Counted from the first letter of the stretch, positions 32,277 through 41,159 are shown. The stretch is 64,000 nt of DNA from Deltaproteobacteria bacterium (GCA_016218805.1 JACRCW010000169.1:62001-126000); one strand, 5' to 3'. A program made the numbers and translations. The notes: a model not told the origin generated them from the letters alone.

Positions 32277-34415
32277 TCAGCCCTCGTCACCGGAGAGGTG
32301 CGTTGCCATGTGGCGGGCCAGCTCACCGCGCGGGTCCCGCATCTGGTGGCGGATGAGGAAGCTCTGCAGGTCCGCGGACAGGTCCGCCGCCCACGAATAC
32401 CGGCGCTCCACCTCCCGCTCCAGCGCCTTCATCACAATGTCCACCAGGTCGGACGGAACGTCGGGGCGCACGCCCACCAGCGGCGGGATGTTCCCCTTGA
32501 TCACGTTGCGGATGGTCTCCACGTCGGTGCGCGCGGCAAAGAGGCGGCGGCCGGCAATGAGCTCGTACAGGATGATGCCCACCGCAAACACGTCTGACCG
32601 CCGGTCAATGGCCTGCCCGCGCATCTGCTCCGGGCTCATGTAGCTGATCTTGCCTTTGATGAGGCCGGGCCGCGTCATGGACAGCTTGCTGACGGCCTTG
32701 GCAATGCCAAAGTCAATGATCTTCACCGCGCCTTCAAAGCTGACCAGGATGTTCGCCGGGCTGATGTCGCGGTGGACAATGCCAAGCTCCCGGTTGTCCG
32801 CGCCACGCTTGCGGTGGGCGTAGTCCAGGCCCTCACAGATCTGCTGGACGATGTAGCAGCAGATGGGAATGGGCAGCGGCGCCTTGCGCTTGAAGCCGTC
32901 CTTGAACAGCGCGTTCACGTCCCGGCCGTGGATGAACTCCATGGCGATGTAATACGAACCGTCCCGCTTACCGAAGTCATAGATGTGCGCGATGTTGGCG
33001 TGGTTGAGCTGCACGGTCAGCTTGGCCTCGTCAATGAACATCTCGACGAACTCGCTGGAGTCCGTCAGGTGCGGCAGGATGCGCTTGATGGCCACCTGCT
33101 TCTCAAACCCCTCCACGCCGCCGCTCTTGGCCAGGAACACCTCAGCCATGCCGCCCGCCTTCACGCGGCGGATGAGCGTGTAGGGGCCGAACTGGGTGCC
33201 CTCCACGGGCGCGTCCGCCGCGGCCTCCTCCATGACCTCAATCCCGTCCGACCCCGTGGGGGGCGCGGGCGAGGCGACCCTGGGTGGTGGCGGCGGTGGC
33301 GGCGGCGCGGGGGTCTTGGGGGTGGGCGGCGGGGGCGGCGGCGGCCCGACAAACGTGGTGGGGCGCTGCGGCTTGAAGGGCAGGCGCGTGGGGCCGGCGT
33401 CCGGGTCCTCGGCGGAGGGCACGGGAGCGGCCGCCTGCGGGGACGGCGTGATGCGCGGCCCGGACTTCTGGTCCAGCAGGCGGGCCACGCGCGGGGCGGG
33501 GTTGCGCGGGCGTACCGGCGGCGGCGCGGGCGCGCGCGGGGGCACCGGCGGGGGCGGCGTGGCGGATTCCGCGTCAAACCCGTGGTCGTCCTCCACGGCG
33601 GCCATGTCCGTCTGCGTGCCCGGTTCGTCCGCGGCAGCGGCGGCGTTGACGGAGGTCTGCTCGTCGGTCTCGCCCAGCTCCGCGGTTGCCTCCACGGAGT
33701 CGCGGCTGGCAAACAGCTCGCGCAGCTCCGCGTCGTCAGACGCGCTGATGAGCGGGGGGGGGCGCAGCGCCACCGGCACCTCCCGCGGCTGCGGGTCGGT
33801 GGGGTTGGATTGCAGGGACGGCGGCAGCGCCATGCCGGGCGAGCTGCCCGGGTTGGTACCCGGCACCGCACGGAAGCTCCCGGACTGCTTGCCCGCCACC
33901 ACCGCGGGAATGCGCGCGGACGAGTTGGACCCCGGGTCCTTCTTGCGCACCAGCAGCTGCACCTCGTCCGTGATGCCGTCACCCAGGCCCGCCTGGTAGT
34001 AACGCGCCAGCGCGCGCTCAATGTCCGCGCGCCGGGCCAGCACGGGCTTGAGGGGGTGACCCAGCTCCGCGGCCACGTCATCCAGGCGGTCCAGGTTGTC
34101 AGCGTCACAGGTGGCGATCACCAGCTTCTTGTCCATCAGCCGCAGCGGCACCAGGCGCCCGCGGATGGCCCGCTGCCGCGGTACCAGCCGGATGAGCCGG
34201 TTCTCCAGGTTCTCAAACCAGCGCGCCTCGGCAAACGTGATGCGCCGCTGCCGCGCCAGCGCCTTGAGCACGGTGTCCTCGTCAACAAACCCCAGGTGCA
34301 ACAGGGTCTCGCCCAGGCGCTTGCCGAGCTCGCGCTGGGTGCGGAGCGCGCGCTCCAGGTCTTCCGGCCGGAGCGCGCCCAGCTTGATGAGGACCTCTCC
34401 GAGCCGCTCTGCCAT
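32277..34415 (-). CDS. MshEN (GspE N-terminal) domain fused to Ser/Thr protein kinase
   Basis: This 712-residue protein starts at ATG 34415 with GGAGG five bases upstream. The N-terminus carries two consecutive MshEN-type motifs (RLGEVLIKLGALRPEDLERA and RLGETLLHLGFVDEDTVLKA, each followed by a Gln), the pattern known to bind cyclic di-GMP in MshE-type ATPases. A long Pro/Ala-rich linker (about 180-405) follows. The C-terminal kinase domain (about 409-690) has VAIK, HRDISPAN, DFGIAK and MSPEQM. HRDIS has Ser in place of the usual Lys, a variant frequent in kinases of this phylum. The protein could couple cyclic di-GMP level to phosphorylation. That role is inference. Confidence 0.9.
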   Translation of the reverse strand: MAERLGEVLIKLGALRPEDLERALRTQRELGKRLGETLLHLGFVDEDTVLKALARQRRITFAEARWFENLENRLIRLVPRQRAIRGRLVPLRLMDKKLVIATCDADNLDRLDDVAAELGHPLKPVLARRADIERALARYYQAGLGDGITDEVQLLVRKKDPGSNSSARIPAVVAGKQSGSFRAVPGTNPGSSPGMALPPSLQSNPTDPQPREVPVALRPPPLISASDDAELRELFASRDSVEATAELGETDEQTSVNAAAAADEPGTQTDMAAVEDDHGFDAESATPPPPVPPRAPAPPPVRPRNPAPRVARLLDQKSGPRITPSPQAAAPVPSAEDPDAGPTRLPFKPQRPTTFVGPPPPPPPTPKTPAPPPPPPPPRVASPAPPTGSDGIEVMEEAAADAPVEGTQFGPYTLIRRVKAGGMAEVFLAKSGGVEGFEKQVAIKRILPHLTDSSEFVEMFIDEAKLTVQLNHANIAHIYDFGKRDGSYYIAMEFIHGRDVNALFKDGFKRKAPLPIPICCYIVQQICEGLDYAHRKRGADNRELGIVHRDISPANILVSFEGAVKIIDFGIAKAVSKLSMTRPGLIKGKISYMSPEQMRGQAIDRRSDVFAVGIILYELIAGRRLFAARTDVETIRNVIKGNIPPLVGVRPDVPSDLVDIVMKALEREVERRYSWAADLSADLQSFLIRHQMRDPRGELARHMATHLSGDEG

Positions 34416-34465
34416 GCCTCCAACCGGGGGGGGCGTGCGCGCGCCCGTCGCACGCAGGAAGGTGA

Positions 34466-34496
34466 ATGGTAGGGGGCACGGCGCGGGGGGTGTCAA
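34466..34496 (-). promoter_or_regulatory. Possible sigma-70-like promoter for the MshEN-kinase
   Basis: On the minus strand, TTGACA (34496-34491) is a perfect -35 box and TACCAT (34471-34466) a possible -10 box, with a 19-nt spacer, slightly long. It lies 51 bases before the ATG at 34415, in the region divergent from hprK. Confidence 0.4.
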
Positions 34497-34615
34497 TGGC
34501 GGGCCGCAGCATCGCGTCGTCATGCGGCGTCCGGGTGCCCACCCGCGTTCCCCGCGGCGCCACAATGGGCTACCAGAGGGCCACCCCGTGGGGCCGGTTC
34601 CGTCCCGGAGGCGTG

Positions 34616-35584
34616 ATGCAGTCCATCCGCGTCGAACAGCTCCTCAAGGACGACGAGTTCGACCTGGGGCTTGCCCTGGTCACGGGCGAGGCCGGGCTGG
34701 GGCGCGACATTGACTTTGACAAGATCCAGAAGCCGGGGCTGGCGTTCACGGGCTACACGGACTTTGTGCGGGCCCGGCGGGTGCAGGTGCTGGGCAACGC
34801 GGAGATCTCCTACCTGTGGCAGGTGAGCCCGGAGGAGCGCACCCGTGCGCTGGCCTGGCTGGCCACCCGCCAGGTGGCCTGTGTCATTGTCACCAAGGGC
34901 CTGCAGATACCGGACGAGCTGCGCGACATCTGCCTGTCATCCGGCACACCGCTGTTCCGCACGCACCTGCTGTCCAGCAACCTCATTTCCAAGCTGCAGG
35001 CGCTGCTGGAGGAGAAACTGGCACCGCAGACGGTGCTGCACGGCGTGCTGGTGGACGTGTTTGGCATTGGCGTGCTCATCCTGGGCAAGAGCGGCATTGG
35101 CAAGAGTGAGTGTGCGCTGGACCTGATCATGAACCACCACCGGCTGGTGGCGGATGACGTGGTGGACATCAAGCGCAAGGGCCCGGACGTGGTGTTTGGC
35201 GGCGGCAATGAGATCATCAAGCACCACATGGAGATCCGCGGGCTGGGGATCCTGAACATCAAGGACCTGTTTGGCGTGGCGTCCGTGCGTGACCGCAAGC
35301 GCATTGAGCTGGTGGTGGAACTGGTGGAGTGGAGTGATGACGAGGAATACGACCGCATTGGCATTGACGAGCGGACGTACACCATCCTGGACGTGGACAT
35401 CCCGCTGCTGACGGTGCCGGTGCGCCCGGGCCGCAACATCACCACCATCATTGAAGTGGCGGCGCGCAACCAGCTGCTCAAGCTGCAGGGCCACCACTCC
35501 GCGCTGGAGTTCCAGGAACGGCTGACCCGCGCCATGGCAAACTCCACGCCGCCGCGACGTGTGGTGGGTGACGACGTGGAATGA
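34616..35584 (+). CDS. hprK: HPr kinase/phosphorylase
   Basis: This 322-residue protein starts at ATG 34616 with GGAGG upstream. It has the Walker A GKSGIGKS (157-164) and the HprK signature EIRGLGILNI, with the N-terminal regulatory domain typical of the family. HprK phosphorylates HPr on a serine and removes that phosphate, linking carbon status to PTS activity and regulation. No HPr or PTS gene is in the window. The stop overlaps the start of the ROK glucokinase-like gene (ATGA at 35581-35584), so sugar phosphorylation and PTS regulation are coupled in one transcript. Confidence 0.94.
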   Translation: MQSIRVEQLLKDDEFDLGLALVTGEAGLGRDIDFDKIQKPGLAFTGYTDFVRARRVQVLGNAEISYLWQVSPEERTRALAWLATRQVACVIVTKGLQIPDELRDICLSSGTPLFRTHLLSSNLISKLQALLEEKLAPQTVLHGVLVDVFGIGVLILGKSGIGKSECALDLIMNHHRLVADDVVDIKRKGPDVVFGGGNEIIKHHMEIRGLGILNIKDLFGVASVRDRKRIELVVELVEWSDDEEYDRIGIDERTYTILDVDIPLLTVPVRPGRNITTIIEVAARNQLLKLQGHHSALEFQERLTRAMANSTPPRRVVGDDVE

Positions 35585-36339
35585 GCCGCGCGCCTGACGC
35601 GCGGCAGGGAGGGGACATGGCGGGCAGCCGCACGCGCGTGACCACGCTGTCCATTGACGTGGGCGGGACGGGGCTCAAAGCCAGCGTGCTGGATGAGCGC
35701 GGCCGCATGCTGGTGGACCGCGTGCGCGTGGAGACGCCCGTCGGGTCACCGCCCGGCGTCGTCGTCACCGCGCTGCGCCGGCTGGTGGCGCCGCTGCCGC
35801 ATTACCACCGCGTCAGCGTGGGCTTTCCCGGCGTGGTGCGGGACGGCGTGGTGCGCACCGCGCCCAACCTGGGCCACACAGGCTGGCAGGGATATGACCT
35901 GGCCCGCGCGCTGCAGCGCGCGTTGGGACGGCCGGTGCGCGTCATCAACGACGCCGACATGCAGGGTCTGGCGGCCATCCGCGGCAAGGGCCTGGAGCTG
36001 GTGCTGACACTGGGCACCGGGTTTGGGTCCGCGCTGTACATCCACGGCCGGCTGGCGCCGCACCTGGAGCTGGCACACGTCCCGTTCCGCAAGGGGGAGA
36101 CGTTTGAACAACAGCTGGGCAACGCCGCGCGCAAGCAGGCGGGCGCACGCGCGTGGAACCGCCGCGTGCGCAAGGCGCTGGACGTGCTGTTCACGTTGAC
36201 CCAGTACGACCGTGCGTACCTTGGGGGAGGGAACTCCAAGCACCTCCAGGGCAAGCTCCCGCGCAACACGAGCATTGTGCCCAATGAGAAGGGCATCCTG
36301 GGCGGCATCCACCTGTGGCGCGAAGGCGTGGCGCTCTGA
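35581..36339 (+). CDS. ppgK: ROK-family kinase, polyphosphate glucokinase-like
   Basis: This is a 252-residue protein. An ATG 12 codons further in (MAGSRTRV, at 35617) is an alternative start with GGAGGGG upstream. Motifs seen: phosphate-binding SIDVGGTGLKASVLD, SVGFPGVVRDG, VRVINDADMQGLAAI with the catalytic Asp, LGTGFGSALYI and YLGGGNSKHL. The size and the RVINDADMQG pattern fit the polyphosphate/ATP-dependent glucokinase branch, and the cysteine-based zinc motif of classical ROK proteins is absent. It would make glucose 6-phosphate. It overlaps hprK by four bases, and that context supports a role in sugar uptake. Confidence 0.82.
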   Translation: MSRAPDARQGGDMAGSRTRVTTLSIDVGGTGLKASVLDERGRMLVDRVRVETPVGSPPGVVVTALRRLVAPLPHYHRVSVGFPGVVRDGVVRTAPNLGHTGWQGYDLARALQRALGRPVRVINDADMQGLAAIRGKGLELVLTLGTGFGSALYIHGRLAPHLELAHVPFRKGETFEQQLGNAARKQAGARAWNRRVRKALDVLFTLTQYDRAYLGGGNSKHLQGKLPRNTSIVPNEKGILGGIHLWREGVAL

Positions 36340-36348
36340 CCGCAGGGT

Positions 36349-36822
36349 TCACCCGTCGTCGCGGCTGCCGGCCCACTCGCGCAGGCGCCGGGTCACGCGG
36401 TGCTGCCGGGCCGCGTTGCACTGGCGGGATTCCTCGGTGCGCAGCTCCTCACCGCCCTCCAGGCCCGCGTCGTCCACGTCCAGCGCCACCACCAGCGTCG
36501 TCGTCGTCTCGCACCCGGTCTGGTCGTTGCGGCTCACCTCGGACTCGGTGACCTCATAGCGGCCCGCGCGCGGCACCTGGGCCACGTACACGCGGTCCGC
36601 GGACGTATCACTGCGGCCGTACAGCACCGCGCGCCCGCCGCTGCGGTCCTCAATGGTCAGCGTCAGCCGCACCGCCGCGGACTGCGTCTGCGCGCAGTAG
36701 TCCGGCTGCGGATCAAACTGCCGGCACACCTGCTCCTGGCTCACCAGCACCTCAAAGGTGCGCACCGACGGGCCGCACGACGCGGCACCGCACAACACGG
36801 CCAGCCACCGCAGGCGCCTCAT
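36349..36822 (-). CDS. Small lipoprotein, third gene of a three-lipoprotein operon
   Basis: This 157-residue protein starts at ATG 36822, overlapping the previous stop (ATGA); the frame extends upstream without a start signal. The signal peptide ends in the lipobox GAASC-G. The mature part begins VRTFEVLVSQEQVCRQF, followed by AVRLTLTIEDRSGGRAVLYG and a GCETTTTLVVALDVDD stretch, with four Cys likely to form disulfides. Its start resembles that of the first gene of the operon (IRSFELTIRTVRNC), so the two may be distant paralogues. Function is unknown. Confidence 0.75.
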   Translation of the reverse strand: MRRLRWLAVLCGAASCGPSVRTFEVLVSQEQVCRQFDPQPDYCAQTQSAAVRLTLTIEDRSGGRAVLYGRSDTSADRVYVAQVPRAGRYEVTESEVSRNDQTGCETTTTLVVALDVDDAGLEGGEELRTEESRQCNAARQHRVTRRLREWAGSRDDG

Positions 36823-37310
36823 GGCTGGCTCACCTCCACCGCTTCCACGCGGAACCGCCGCAGCTCGCCGTAGGGCACGTTGACGCCGCACTGCTGCGGG
36901 TCACCCTCCGCGGTGGTGCTCTCGCGGAACTCGCCGGTCAGCTCACGGCGGATGCCAAACCCCGGGTTGTCCACAATCCCGTCCAGCTCCCGGTGCTGCC
37001 GCGTCATGCAGCCGGACGCCTCGCGGATGAGGTCGCGCGTGTCGGAGACCTTCAGCGTGTCGCCGTCAAACGTCCCCAGCATCGTCTCATCGCGGAAGAA
37101 CACGCGCGTGCGGTCCTCGCGTTCATCCACGCTGAGCGTCCCGCCCAGGATCACCCCGCCGTCCGCGGGCGGCTGGCAGTCCACGGTCCCCGCGTGGATC
37201 TCACAGGTGGCCACCTGCGTGAGGGTGGCTGCGTAGTGCACAATGGCGTTGGGCAGGCACGCGCCCGCCGCCAACACCACCGCCACCGCGGCCAGACGAA
37301 CCGCGCTCAT
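36819..37310 (-). CDS. Small lipoprotein, second gene of a three-lipoprotein operon
   Basis: This is a 163-residue protein with a signal peptide ending in the lipobox AAGAC-L. The mature domain contains Cys pairs (CEIHAGTVDC, SGCMTRQH, PQQCGVNV) and beta-type segments such as GGTLSVDEREDRTRVFF and GELRRFRVEAVEV, so it is probably a small periplasmic or outer-membrane-attached beta domain. It overlaps both neighbours through ATGA junctions (36819-36822 and 37307-37310), so all three genes are translated in sequence. No family is recognised. Confidence 0.75.
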   Translation of the reverse strand: MSAVRLAAVAVVLAAGACLPNAIVHYAATLTQVATCEIHAGTVDCQPPADGGVILGGTLSVDEREDRTRVFFRDETMLGTFDGDTLKVSDTRDLIREASGCMTRQHRELDGIVDNPGFGIRRELTGEFRESTTAEGDPQQCGVNVPYGELRRFRVEAVEVSQP

Positions 37311-37846
37311 GGCGTTCCCCCCGGCGGCGTTTCGTCCAGGCCCGGCGTGGTCTCCCGCCCCTCAAACGCCTCCTCAAACTTGCTCCGCGTCACCTGCCCG
37401 CACGCATCAGACTGGTAGGCGCGGTCCTGCTGCGTCCCGTGCATCCGGACGCGCTGGTGCTCATGCAGGCGCGGCAGCGTGGGCACAAAGTCCGTGTCCA
37501 GCGAGAACTTCACGTTGTGCTCCGTCTCCTTGATGCACCCGCCGGTGTTGGTGGACGTGAACGCTCGCGCAAAGTGCCATTGCGCGCGTTCAACGCGGCC
37601 GGGCAGCGCGCGCCCGGTGTCGTCGTACAGGACAAACTCGGACGGGCCGCGCTGCTCCAGGTACCAGGTGACCGTGCGGCTGCGGCCCGCAAACGTGCTG
37701 CTGTCATCACACAGCTGCGGGATGAGCCCGGCGGGATGGCAGTTGCGGACCGTGCGGATGGTCAGCTCAAAGCTCCGGATCTGCCCGCCGCCGCAGGACA
37801 CGGCGGCCAGCAGCACCAACAGCGCGGGACCGGTCCGGGAACCCAT
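37307..37846 (-). CDS. Small lipoprotein, first gene of a three-lipoprotein operon
   Basis: This is a 179-residue protein with a short signal peptide and lipobox LAAVSC-G. The mature part starts IRSFELTIRTVRNCHP, then YLEQRGPSEFVLYDDTGR, WHFARAFTSTNTGGCIKETEH and a C-terminal Cys in SDACGQV. The pattern of a leading FEL/FEV strand, a middle GGC/GCE element and spaced Cys is shared with the third gene. A promoter-like sequence lies immediately upstream. All three products should be sorted to the envelope. Function is unknown. Confidence 0.75.
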   Translation of the reverse strand: MGSRTGPALLVLLAAVSCGGGQIRSFELTIRTVRNCHPAGLIPQLCDDSSTFAGRSRTVTWYLEQRGPSEFVLYDDTGRALPGRVERAQWHFARAFTSTNTGGCIKETEHNVKFSLDTDFVPTLPRLHEHQRVRMHGTQQDRAYQSDACGQVTRSKFEEAFEGRETTPGLDETPPGGTP

Positions 37847-37855
37847 GGGCCGCGC

Positions 37856-37883
37856 AGGCTAGCGCAAAAGGCCGCGCGCACAA
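37856..37883 (-). promoter_or_regulatory. Possible promoter of the three-lipoprotein operon
   Basis: On the minus strand, TTGTGC (37883-37878), 16 nt, then TAGCCT (37861-37856). The -10 box lies only nine bases before the ATG, so transcription from here would give an almost leaderless mRNA. Confidence is low because both boxes are imperfect. Confidence 0.3.
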
Positions 37884-37950
37884 GCTACCCGCGGCTTGAC
37901 GTCGCCACGGGGCGGGGCGAGGGTGCCCGCCCTTCCGCCAGGAGCACCCC

Positions 37951-39315
37951 ATGCAGCTCAAGCCGCACATCTTCCGCGAGTACGACATCCGTGGCGTCCA
38001 CCAGGTGGATCTGGACGAAGAAGTCGCCCAGCTCATTGGCCGCTCCTACGCGACGTTCTTCCGCAACAAGGGCGGCACCGGGAAGCTCATGGTGGGCCGG
38101 GACATGCGGCTGTCGTCGCCGTCATTGCACGGTGCGCTGGTGCGCGGGCTGCTCAAGGGCGGCATGGAGGTGGTGGACATTGGCATGGTGGCCACCCCGG
38201 TGCAGTACTTTGCCATCCACCACGCGGACGCGGCGGGCGGCATCCAGGTCACCGGGTCCCACAATCCGCCGGACCACAACGGGTTCAAGATCAGCTTCGG
38301 CAAGGCCACGCTCCACGGGCATGAGATCCAGGAGATGCTGCGGATCGCCACGGCGGGGAAGTTTGCGGAGGGCGAGGGGACGCTGGAGCACATGGACCTG
38401 ACCGACGCCTACCTCACCGCGCTGCAGGCGCGGCTGCGCCCGCTCAAGCGGCGGCTGCGCGTCGTGGTGGACGGAGGCAACGGCATGGGCGGGCCGTACG
38501 CGTGCCGGCTGCTGGAGACGCTGGGCTGCACGGTGATCCGCCAGTTCATTGAGCCGGACGGCACCTTCCCCAACCACCACGCGGACCCCACGGTGGAGAA
38601 GAACGTGGAGCCGCTCATCGCCCGCGTGCGGCAGGAGAAGGCGGACCTGGGCATTGCGTTTGACGGCGACGCGGACCGCATTGGCGTGGTGGACAACCAG
38701 GGCAGCATCCTGTGGGGTGACAAGCTGATGGTGCTGTACAGCCGCAGCGTGCTGGCTGAGGTCCCGGGCGCAGCCATTGTGGGCGAGGTGAAGTGCAGCC
38801 AGACGCTGTACGACGACATTGCGAAGCACGGCGGCCGGCCCATCATGTGGAAAGCCGGTCACAGCCTCATCAAGGCCAAGATGAAGGAGGTGGACGCGCA
38901 GCTGGGCGGCGAAATGAGCGGCCACATCTTCTTCCGCCACCGCTTCTACGGCTTTGACGACGCCATCTACGCCGCGGGCCGGCTGGTGGAGCTGATGGCC
39001 AATGACAAGCGCTCGCTCACCGAGATGCTGGCGGACGTGCCGGTGACCTACGCCACGGCGGAACTGCGCGCGGACTGCCCGGAGGATCTCAAGTTCCGCC
39101 TGGTGGCCAAGTGCGTGGAGCACTTCAAGAAGAAGCACCAAGTGGTGGACGTGGACGGCGTGCGCGTCATCTTCAAGGACGGCTGGGGACTCATCCGCGC
39201 ATCCAACACGCAGCCCATCCTGGTGCTGCGTTTTGAGGCGCAGAGCCCCGAGCGCCGCGACGAGATTCGCGCGTACATGGAAGGGGAGCTGGCCACGCTG
39301 CGCGCGCAGCTGTGA
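37951..39315 (+). CDS. manB: Phosphomannomutase/phosphoglucomutase
   Basis: This 454-residue alpha-D-phosphohexomutase has every active-site loop: VTGSHNPPDHNG with the phosphoserine, the metal-binding DGDADR, the sugar-binding GEMSGH and the phosphate-binding RASNTQP. The N-terminus IFREYDIRGVHQVDL is typical of the AlgC/ManB branch. It interconverts mannose 6-phosphate and mannose 1-phosphate (and usually the glucose pair), feeding GDP-mannose and surface polysaccharides. The ribosome-binding site is CAGGAG. It converges on the Uma2 gene with a single base between stops. Phe and Ile codon choice here shows the window's T-before-G pattern very clearly. Confidence 0.94.
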   Translation: MQLKPHIFREYDIRGVHQVDLDEEVAQLIGRSYATFFRNKGGTGKLMVGRDMRLSSPSLHGALVRGLLKGGMEVVDIGMVATPVQYFAIHHADAAGGIQVTGSHNPPDHNGFKISFGKATLHGHEIQEMLRIATAGKFAEGEGTLEHMDLTDAYLTALQARLRPLKRRLRVVVDGGNGMGGPYACRLLETLGCTVIRQFIEPDGTFPNHHADPTVEKNVEPLIARVRQEKADLGIAFDGDADRIGVVDNQGSILWGDKLMVLYSRSVLAEVPGAAIVGEVKCSQTLYDDIAKHGGRPIMWKAGHSLIKAKMKEVDAQLGGEMSGHIFFRHRFYGFDDAIYAAGRLVELMANDKRSLTEMLADVPVTYATAELRADCPEDLKFRLVAKCVEHFKKKHQVVDVDGVRVIFKDGWGLIRASNTQPILVLRFEAQSPERRDEIRAYMEGELATLRAQL

Positions 39316-39316
39316 G

Positions 39317-39889
39317 TCACGGCAGGTCGGCGTACAGCTCGCGCAACGGCAGTGTCACTTCCAGCGCGGCGAGTTCGACGACCGCGTCCTCACCCTGCAC
39401 CACCACGCAGGGCCACGCCTCCCCGCGGACGCGCGAGTACACCTCAACCAGCGGGCGGTCCTGCGACAAGAGCACGTAGTGCCGCAGTGACGGGATGGCC
39501 CGGTACGCCAGTGATTTCTCACCGCGGTCAAAGGCTTCGGTTGACGGCGACAGGACTTCGAAGATGGCCGTGGGATTGAGCAGCGTGTCCGTGGGGCCGG
39601 GCTCATGGAACACGGGCTGGCCGCAGACCACCGATACGTCCGGATAGGTGACCAGGCCCGATGGAGCTGACAGCACGCGGAGGTCATTGCCACAGGGCTG
39701 GCACGGCTTGCCGCGGAGCCGCAGCTGCACCGCGCCCACGACGTTGGCCGCGATCCGTGAGTGGCGGAACGTAGCGCCGGTCATGGCGTACACCTCACCC
39801 TCCACCAGTTCGCTCTTCTGCGCGGCGGAGCGCTCCAGCTGCAGGTACTCATCGACGGTGAAACGGCGTCGGACGCGGCCGGTGACCAT
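39317..39889 (-). CDS. Uma2-family (DUF820) PD-(D/E)XK nuclease-like protein
   Basis: This protein is 190 residues from ATG 39889; ATG 39916 is an alternative, and neither has a strong ribosome-binding site. The N-terminus RRFTVDEYLQLERSAAQKSELVEGEVYAM is typical of Uma2. The nuclease core follows: E in LVEGEV, LVTYPDVSVVCGQP with the metal Asp, and TAIFEVLSPSTEAFDRGEKSLAYR with the Glu and a later Lys. These proteins are putative restriction-type or transposon-linked endonucleases of unknown target and are usually present in many scattered copies. Confidence 0.87.
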   Translation of the reverse strand: MVTGRVRRRFTVDEYLQLERSAAQKSELVEGEVYAMTGATFRHSRIAANVVGAVQLRLRGKPCQPCGNDLRVLSAPSGLVTYPDVSVVCGQPVFHEPGPTDTLLNPTAIFEVLSPSTEAFDRGEKSLAYRAIPSLRHYVLLSQDRPLVEVYSRVRGEAWPCVVVQGEDAVVELAALEVTLPLRELYADLP

Positions 39890-39969
39890 GGGCGGGATGT
39901 TAGGCGAGCCGCGCATGGGACGCCACGCGGCTCCACAACGGCCCCGCGCTCTGCTAACGGTCAGCGGTC

Positions 39970-41082
39970 ATGACGCGCATCGGGCAGCCACATCCCAGTG
40001 CACCCGCCGACCCGGTGGCGCGCCGCCTCGGCGTGGAGGCGGACCGCAAGGGCAACGCGGATGGCGTGGCATCCCGCGCGGAGCTGGACGGACTCGCGCG
40101 CAGCATGCAGGTCAAGCCCGGCGCCGCGTGGGACGTGGATGCGGCCCAGCGCGCAGCCACCGCCAAGACGCTCGCCGCTGAGACAAAGTCCGTCGCCACG
40201 CTGGACCCCGAGCTGCGCGCCATGCCGCCCGCGCTGCGGCGCCTGGCGCTGGAGTTGGACGGCATCTGGGGCAACGCGGACGGCAAGGTCACCCCCGCTG
40301 AGGTGGACCGCGTGGCGCGCTACTACCTGTCCGCGCTGCCGTTCTTCTCCGCGGATGCGCGTTCGCTGCTGGAACTCGCGCAGTACCTGAAGCTTGACGT
40401 TGCGGCCGCGCCCGTCCGCAACGTGGTGGACCTGCGCGCCGCGTTGTCTCGGGTGGACCGCAAAGAGGAAACCGCGGCCAAGCCATTCCGCGCGTTGTTT
40501 GATGAAGCGGTAGCCCAGGCGGAGGTGCCCGGTGCGCCGGAGTTGCTGCGGGACACGCTGCGGCACAGCCCGCGCTGGCACCGCCTGTCCATCCTGGAGC
40601 ATTCCGCCGTGGCCGTGGACGCAGCGCGTGAGCTGAGCGCGCGTGCGGGCGTGGACTGGAAGGCCGCGGGCGCCACCATGCTCCTGCATGACGTGGGCAA
40701 GATCCTGGAGCGGCAGGTGCGCGACGGTGCACACTTCACCTTCTGGGACCACGAGGAACTGGGCGCGCAGTGGCTGCAGGACAAGGGCGTGGACGCGGAG
40801 ATGTTCTTCCTCATCCAGAACCACTCCGTGCTGCGCGAGCTGACCGTTGACGAGCTGGAAGCCCGGTGCGGCGGCGACAGGACGCGCATGGCCCGGCTGG
40901 CGGTGGTGTACGTCGCTGACCAGGTGGCCAAAGGCGACACGCCGGACCAACTGCAGAGCCTGGCGCAACAGGAACCCAAGATCCGCGAGTTTGCCCGGCG
41001 CGCCGGCGTGGATGCTGACGCGCTGTTCCGCGGCGCGGCCCAACTGCGCGCACGCTGGTTTCCCGGTGCACCCCCGTCGTGA
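39970..41082 (+). CDS. HD-domain phosphohydrolase with two EF-hand-like loops
   Basis: This is a 370-residue protein. The HD domain (about 195-330) has H211 in ILEHSAVAV, the H240-D241 pair in LLHDVGKI, H261 in FWDHEELG and an Asp in VYVADQVAKGD, a full metal-binding set. The substrate is unknown (nucleotide or cyclic nucleotide). The N-terminal 120 residues contain two degenerate EF-hand-like loops, KGNADGVASRAEL (around 27-39) and WGNADGKVTPAEV (100-112), lacking the first Asp. A similar loop (VGNKDGQLSTEEL) begins the 583-residue protein at 43151. No signal peptide is seen, so it is probably cytoplasmic. Confidence 0.82.
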   Translation: MTRIGQPHPSAPADPVARRLGVEADRKGNADGVASRAELDGLARSMQVKPGAAWDVDAAQRAATAKTLAAETKSVATLDPELRAMPPALRRLALELDGIWGNADGKVTPAEVDRVARYYLSALPFFSADARSLLELAQYLKLDVAAAPVRNVVDLRAALSRVDRKEETAAKPFRALFDEAVAQAEVPGAPELLRDTLRHSPRWHRLSILEHSAVAVDAARELSARAGVDWKAAGATMLLHDVGKILERQVRDGAHFTFWDHEELGAQWLQDKGVDAEMFFLIQNHSVLRELTVDELEARCGGDRTRMARLAVVYVADQVAKGDTPDQLQSLAQQEPKIREFARRAGVDADALFRGAAQLRARWFPGAPPS

Positions 41083-41159
41083 AAGCGCTCTGGCTCCGCA
41101 CTGCGGCATTCGGTTGAGGGCCGGTGCCGGGCCTCGGTTGAGGCACCGCCCTCGCGCCC

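Noticed and set aside
32772..34472. Plus-strand open frame of 566 codons opposite the MshEN-kinase
   Set aside because: Arg/Gly-rich antisense frame with no recognisable motif; the kinase motifs on the minus strand are complete.
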